The notes beneath the pieces were generated by a model. That model was not told where the DNA came from and did not search any database. It saw nothing but the letters and a program-made list of their open reading frames with translations. A program made the translations under genes and the position numbers. From Pseudomonas fluorescens (GTDB lineage Bacteria > Pseudomonadota > Gammaproteobacteria > Pseudomonadales > Pseudomonadaceae), in NCBI RefSeq assembly GCF_902497625.1, contig NZ_CABVGX010000016.1, forward strand, positions 47,946-111,945: a stretch of 64,000 nt of DNA. The letters are read 5' to 3'. Shown here piece by piece: positions 60,473 to 64,000 of the stretch; position 1 is the stretch's first letter, and each line of letters starts with the position of its first letter.

Positions 60473-61777
60473 GTGAAACCGGTCAAAGTAGGCATCTGTG
60501 GGTTAGGGACCGTCGGTGGCGGAACCTTCAACGTACTTCAGCGCAACGCCGAGGAAATTGCTCGTCGTGCCGGGCGTGGAATCGAAGTGGCACAAATTGC
60601 CATGCGCACGCCAAAGCCTCAGTTCCAGACGACCGGTATTGCGATTACCAACGATGTCTTCGATGTGGCCACGAACCCTGAGATCGATATCGTCATAGAG
60701 CTGATGGGCGGCTACACCGTTGCCCGCGAGCTGGTACTCAAAGCGATCGAGAACGGAAAACACGTAGTAACCGCGAACAAGGCGCTTATCGCCGTTCATG
60801 GTAATGAAATTTTCGCCAGGGCTCGCGAGAAAGGCGTGATCGTGGCGTTCGAAGCTGCCGTTGCCGGCGGCATTCCGGTGATCAAGGCGATCCGTGAAGG
60901 CCTTTCTGCCAACCGAATCAACTGGGTCGCCGGCATCATCAATGGCACCGGCAACTTCATTCTCACGGAGATGCGTGAGAAGGGGCGCACCTTTGAAGAC
61001 GTCCTCGCCGAAGCGCAAGCGCTGGGTTACGCCGAGGCGGATCCGACTTTCGACGTGGAAGGCATCGACGCGGCTCATAAGCTGACGATTCTCGCGTCCA
61101 TTGCCTTCGGCATTCCGCTGCAGTTCGACAAGGCTTACACCGAAGGCATCACCAAACTCACCACAGCTGACGTCAATTACGCCGAAGCACTGGGCTACCG
61201 AATCAAGCACCTCGGTGTGGCGCGCAGCACGGCCTCCGGCATTGAATTGCGCGTGCACCCGACGCTGATCCCGGCTGATCGTCTGATCGCCAACGTCAAT
61301 GGCGTGATGAACGCCGTGATGGTCAACGGTGATGCCGCCGGTTCGACCCTGTTTTACGGTGCCGGTGCCGGTATGGAGCCGACCGCTTCGTCAGTGATCG
61401 CCGATCTGGTGGATGTGGTTCGCGCCATGACCTCCGATCCGGAAAACCGCGTGCCGCACCTGGCCTTTCAGCCGGATTCGCTGTCAGCGCACCCGATCCT
61501 GCCGATCGAAGCCTGCGAAAGCGCTTATTACCTGCGCATTCAGGCCAAGGACCATCCGGGTGTGCTGGCGCAAGTTGCAAGCATCCTCTCGGAGCGCGGG
61601 ATCAATATCGAGTCGATCATGCAGAAGGAAGTTGAAGAACACGACGGTCTGGTGCCGATGATCCTGATTACACATCGTGTGCTCGAGCAGCACATCAACG
61701 ATGCGATCGCCGCGCTTGAGGCGTTGGCGGGGGTAGTCGGTCCGGTTGTACGGATTCGTGTCGAACATCTGAATTAA
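60473..61777 (+). CDS. hom: Homoserine dehydrogenase
   Basis: Reduces aspartate semialdehyde to homoserine in threonine/methionine synthesis. The 434-aa protein has the NAD(P)-binding GICGLGTVGGGTFNVLQRN, the catalytic Lys in the VTANKALIA segment, the family signature around INWVAGIINGTGNFI, and a C-terminal ACT domain (about residues 350-430) for feedback by threonine. The start is GTG at 60473 with GGGGAGTT upstream. thrC follows, completing two steps to threonine. Confidence 0.96.
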   Translation: MKPVKVGICGLGTVGGGTFNVLQRNAEEIARRAGRGIEVAQIAMRTPKPQFQTTGIAITNDVFDVATNPEIDIVIELMGGYTVARELVLKAIENGKHVVTANKALIAVHGNEIFARAREKGVIVAFEAAVAGGIPVIKAIREGLSANRINWVAGIINGTGNFILTEMREKGRTFEDVLAEAQALGYAEADPTFDVEGIDAAHKLTILASIAFGIPLQFDKAYTEGITKLTTADVNYAEALGYRIKHLGVARSTASGIELRVHPTLIPADRLIANVNGVMNAVMVNGDAAGSTLFYGAGAGMEPTASSVIADLVDVVRAMTSDPENRVPHLAFQPDSLSAHPILPIEACESAYYLRIQAKDHPGVLAQVASILSERGINIESIMQKEVEEHDGLVPMILITHRVLEQHINDAIAALEALAGVVGPVVRIRVEHLN

Positions 61778-61782
61778 CAGCA

Positions 61783-61860
61783 GCTGCAAGCTTCAAGCTT
61801 CAAGCTGCAAGACAAAGCAGAACCGCTTTTACTTGTAGCTTGCCGCTTGCCGCTTATAGC
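61783..61860. repeat. Imperfect inverted repeat of CAAGCTT heptads between hom and thrC
   Basis: Arm 61783-61811 (GCTGCAAGCTTCAAGCTTCA...) and arm 61832-61860 (CTTGTAGCTTGCCGCTTGCC...) are reverse complements with about seven mismatches over 29 bp. Inside each arm a 7-bp unit (CAAGCTT or a variant) is repeated. Confidence 0.85.
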
Positions 61861-61880
61861 CCAAACCGAAGGTTGCTCTT

Positions 61881-63290
61881 ATGCGTTATATCAGTACCCG
61901 CGGCCAGGCACCGGCCCTGAATTTCGAAGATGTCCTGCTGACCGGTCTCGCCACCGACGGTGGTCTGTACGTCCCGGAAAACCTGCCGCGCTTCACCCAG
62001 GAAGAGATCGCATCCTGGGCCGGCCTGCCGTATCACGAACTGGCCTTCCGGGTGATGCGTCCGTTCGTTACCGGCAGCATTCCCGATGCCGATTTCAAGA
62101 AGATTCTCGAAGAAACATACGGTGTGTTTTCACACAGTGCCGTCGCACCGCTGCGTCAGTTGAACGGCAACGAGTGGGTTCTGGAACTGTTCCACGGCCC
62201 GACCCTGGCGTTCAAGGATTTCGCTCTGCAGCTGCTCGGCCGACTGCTCGACTACGTGCTGGAGAAACGCGGCGAGCGCGTGGTGATTGTCGGCGCGACC
62301 TCCGGTGACACCGGCTCGGCGGCGATCGAAGGCTGCAAGCATTGCGAAAACGTCGACATCTTCATCCTGCATCCGCACAACCGTGTGTCCGAAGTGCAGC
62401 GTCGGCAGATGACCACGATCTTCGGCGAGAACATCCACAACATCGCCATCGAAGGCAACTTCGATGACTGCCAGGAAATGGTCAAGGCGAGCTTCGCCGA
62501 CCAGAGCTTCCTCAAGGGCACCCGCCTGGTGGCTGTGAACTCGATCAACTGGGCGCGGATCATGGCCCAGATCGTTTACTACTTCCATGCGTCCCTGCAG
62601 TTGGGTGGCCCGGCGCGGTCGGTGTCGTTCTCGGTGCCAACCGGTAACTTCGGTGACATCTTCGCCGGTTACCTGGCGCGCAACATGGGTCTGCCGATCA
62701 ATCAACTGATCGTTGCCACTAACCGCAATGACATCCTGCACCGCTTCATGAGCGGCAATCAGTACGTCAAGGAAACCTTGCACGCGACGCTCTCGCCGTC
62801 GATGGACATCATGGTGTCGTCGAACTTCGAACGTTTGCTGTTTGACCTGCATGGTCGCAACGGCGCGGCGATTGCCGGTTTGATGGACAGCTTCCGCCAG
62901 GGCGGTAGCTTCAGCGTTGAACAGGAGCGCTGGACCGAGGCTCGCAAGCTGTTTGATTCGCTGGCAGTGGATGATGCACAGACGTGCGAAACCATTGCCG
63001 AGGTTTACGAGCAGACCGGTGAGTTGCTGGATCCGCACACTGCAATCGGTGTGAAAGCTGCGCGCGAATGCCGTCGCAGCCTGGATATTCCGATGGTGAT
63101 CCTGGGGACGGCGCACCCGGTCAAATTCCCGGATGCGGTGTTGAAAGCGGGCGTGGGTAAAGCGCTGGAATTGCCGGTGCATTTGACCGATCTGTTTGAG
63201 CGGGATGAGCGTTGCACGGTGTTGCCGAATGATTTGAAGGCGGTGCAGGCGTTTGTTGCTCAGCATGGGAATCGTGGGAAGCCGCTTTGA
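61881..63290 (+). CDS. thrC: Threonine synthase
   Basis: Converts O-phosphohomoserine to threonine with PLP. The 469-aa protein has the PLP-Lys in HGPTLAFKDFALQLLG (about residue 112), GATSGDTGSAAIEG, and the SINWARIMAQIVYY region. This is the longer (class I) form of the enzyme. hom and thrC are in series but the inverted repeat lies between them. The 3' end carries a 9-bp tandem repeat. Confidence 0.96.
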   Translation: MRYISTRGQAPALNFEDVLLTGLATDGGLYVPENLPRFTQEEIASWAGLPYHELAFRVMRPFVTGSIPDADFKKILEETYGVFSHSAVAPLRQLNGNEWVLELFHGPTLAFKDFALQLLGRLLDYVLEKRGERVVIVGATSGDTGSAAIEGCKHCENVDIFILHPHNRVSEVQRRQMTTIFGENIHNIAIEGNFDDCQEMVKASFADQSFLKGTRLVAVNSINWARIMAQIVYYFHASLQLGGPARSVSFSVPTGNFGDIFAGYLARNMGLPINQLIVATNRNDILHRFMSGNQYVKETLHATLSPSMDIMVSSNFERLLFDLHGRNGAAIAGLMDSFRQGGSFSVEQERWTEARKLFDSLAVDDAQTCETIAEVYEQTGELLDPHTAIGVKAARECRRSLDIPMVILGTAHPVKFPDAVLKAGVGKALELPVHLTDLFERDERCTVLPNDLKAVQAFVAQHGNRGKPL

Positions 63291-63310
63291 CTGCTTTGAC
63301 TGCTTTGACT
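63284..63310. repeat. 9-bp tandem repeat at the thrC stop
   Basis: GCTTTGACT occurs three times in a row; the first copy contains the last Leu codon's end and the thrC stop TGA. Confidence 0.85.
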
Positions 63311-63351
63311 TGTGCGTCTGACTGACAGGTTCTAGCCGTCGCTTGCGAGCT

Positions 63352-63451
63352 TTGTGGGAGCAAAGCTTGCTCGCGAAGGCTTGTCTGGATTCGGCGGGAT
63401 TCTCGAGAGTGTACTCGGTCTACTTTAGGAGCTGGCTTGCCAGCGATGGCT
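63352..63451. repeat. Two unpaired REP-like arms
   Basis: TTTGTGGGAGCAAAGCTTGC (63352-63380, family B) and TAGGAGCTGGCTTGCCAGCG (63427-63451, the GGCTTGCCAGCGATGG variant) stand in the same orientation with no close partners. Confidence 0.7.
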
Positions 63452-63504
63452 ATGTACAGGGCGTATAGATTTGCCGGGTACATATCCATTGCTGTGGTGA
63501 TGGC

Positions 63505-63740
63505 TGATATTGGTTTCGCCCTTACGGCGAGTCACTTGGAGAAGCACCAAGTAACCAAGTGCTCTTGCCCCTGACGTACGGTGGTTCGCCTGGGCTCGCC
63601 ATACCCTCGCTCCGGTCCTGCTCCGTGGGCCCGGCGCGATCGGCCATCCTTGGGCGTGCGCGGCTAACCCGGCATCCATGCCGGGTTAGCCACTGCGCAG
63701 AACCTCCACTCAGCCTCCCGAGGTGGCGCTAACCGCCACA
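63505..63740. repeat. Degenerate copy of a long dispersed Pseudomonas repeat
   Basis: The stretch from GGTTTCGCCCTTACGGCGAG through CACTGCGCAGAACCTCCAC resembles a long non-coding repeat common in fluorescent Pseudomonas genomes. It contains a CACTTGG...CCAAGTG hairpin and a near-perfect 30-bp hairpin, GGCTAACCCGGCAT and its complement (63662-63691). I see no credible gene. Confidence 0.6.
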
Positions 63741-63810
63741 GCCGCCGAGGCGGCCTGATAGCCGACCTGACTCGCGGGGGTAGCGCCAAATCTGAGCAGC
63801 AACACAAAAC

Positions 63811-64000
63811 CCTGTAGCAGCTGGCGCAGCCTGCGTCCGGCTCGGGCCGCGATCTGGCCGCGAACTGGCCGCGATCTGGCCGCGAACTGGCCGCGATCTG
63901 GCGGAGCGGTCGTAAAATCAGGGAGCGAGGTTAGATGAATAGCCACATGCTCTGGATCTACGATGACAATGACGACGACTGCTGCGTCCGATCGCGGCCC
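63811..64000. repeat. REP (family A) with an 11-bp tandem array, running off the window
   Basis: CCTGTAGCAGCTGGCGCAGC at 63811 starts a family-A arm. From 63845 to 63899 five 11-bp units alternate GGCCGCGATCT and GGCCGCGAACT. GACTGCTGCGTCCGATCGCG near 63976 looks like the inverted arm. A frame from the ATG at 63934 cannot be judged because the window ends. Confidence 0.75.

Noticed and set aside
63425..63679. 84-codon minus-strand frame in the post-thrC region
   Set aside because: It translates a dispersed non-coding repeat, with no ribosome site or family.

Overview
The window is a stretch of a Pseudomonas chromosome, most likely from the P. fluorescens group. The evidence is the G+C-rich codon use, gene blocks that match Pseudomonas order (dauB-dauA-dauR-rhlB-esterase; ndpA, hupN, rlmF, valS, holC, pepA, lptF-lptG; ffh-rpsP-rimM-trmD-rplS; xerD-dsbC-hom-thrC), an esterase that fits P. 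fluorescens carboxylesterase II down to its catalytic residue numbers, and about twenty REP-type palindromic repeats of three families. No rRNA, tRNA, CRISPR array, prophage or intact insertion sequence was seen. Most of the window is core genome; I did not find a clear undescribed multi-gene system.

Layout. 0-3.5 kb: small conserved genes, a YkgJ cysteine-cluster protein, a GNAT acetyltransferase and CheV. 3.5-6.4 kb: nitric oxide detoxification (NorR/FhpR activator divergent from flavohemoprotein hmp, with two exact GT-N7-AC sites between them). 6.5-9.5 kb: dauBAR D-arginine catabolism operon. 9.6-16.5 kb: rhlB helicase, esterase, and the aapJQMP amino-acid ABC transporter. 16.5-19.4 kb: an mqsRA toxin-antitoxin pair divergent from a FadR-family regulator and a CynX/NimT-type exporter, with a dyad operator candidate on each side. 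19.5-23.8 kb: small enzymes, then nucleoid proteins YejK/NdpA and HupN. 24-33 kb: rlmF, valS, holC, pepA and, divergently, lptF-lptG. 33.3-39.5 kb: lepA-lepB-rnc-era-recO-pdxJ. 39.5-50.3 kb: mltF, purL, an L,D-transpeptidase, two Nudix enzymes, a gamma carbonic anhydrase, a VUT transporter and purT. 50.3-54 kb: an MHS-family transporter, a CNNM/CorC protein and a CcsA-like protein. 54.2-63.3 kb: ffh, rpsP-rimM-trmD-rplS, a thioesterase, xerD, dsbC, hom and thrC. 63.3-64 kb: no gene, only repeats.

How the parts work together: the sequence offers several concrete regulatory hypotheses (NorR sites at hmp, a palindrome before dauB, a 23-bp palindrome before mqsR, a dyad before the FadR-family gene, a long dyad in the aapJ leader, three stem-loops before hom). 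The most unusual architectural features are the joins lptG|lepA and pdxJ|mltF, both at REP sequences, and several tandem repeats grown from gene ends or from REP halves.
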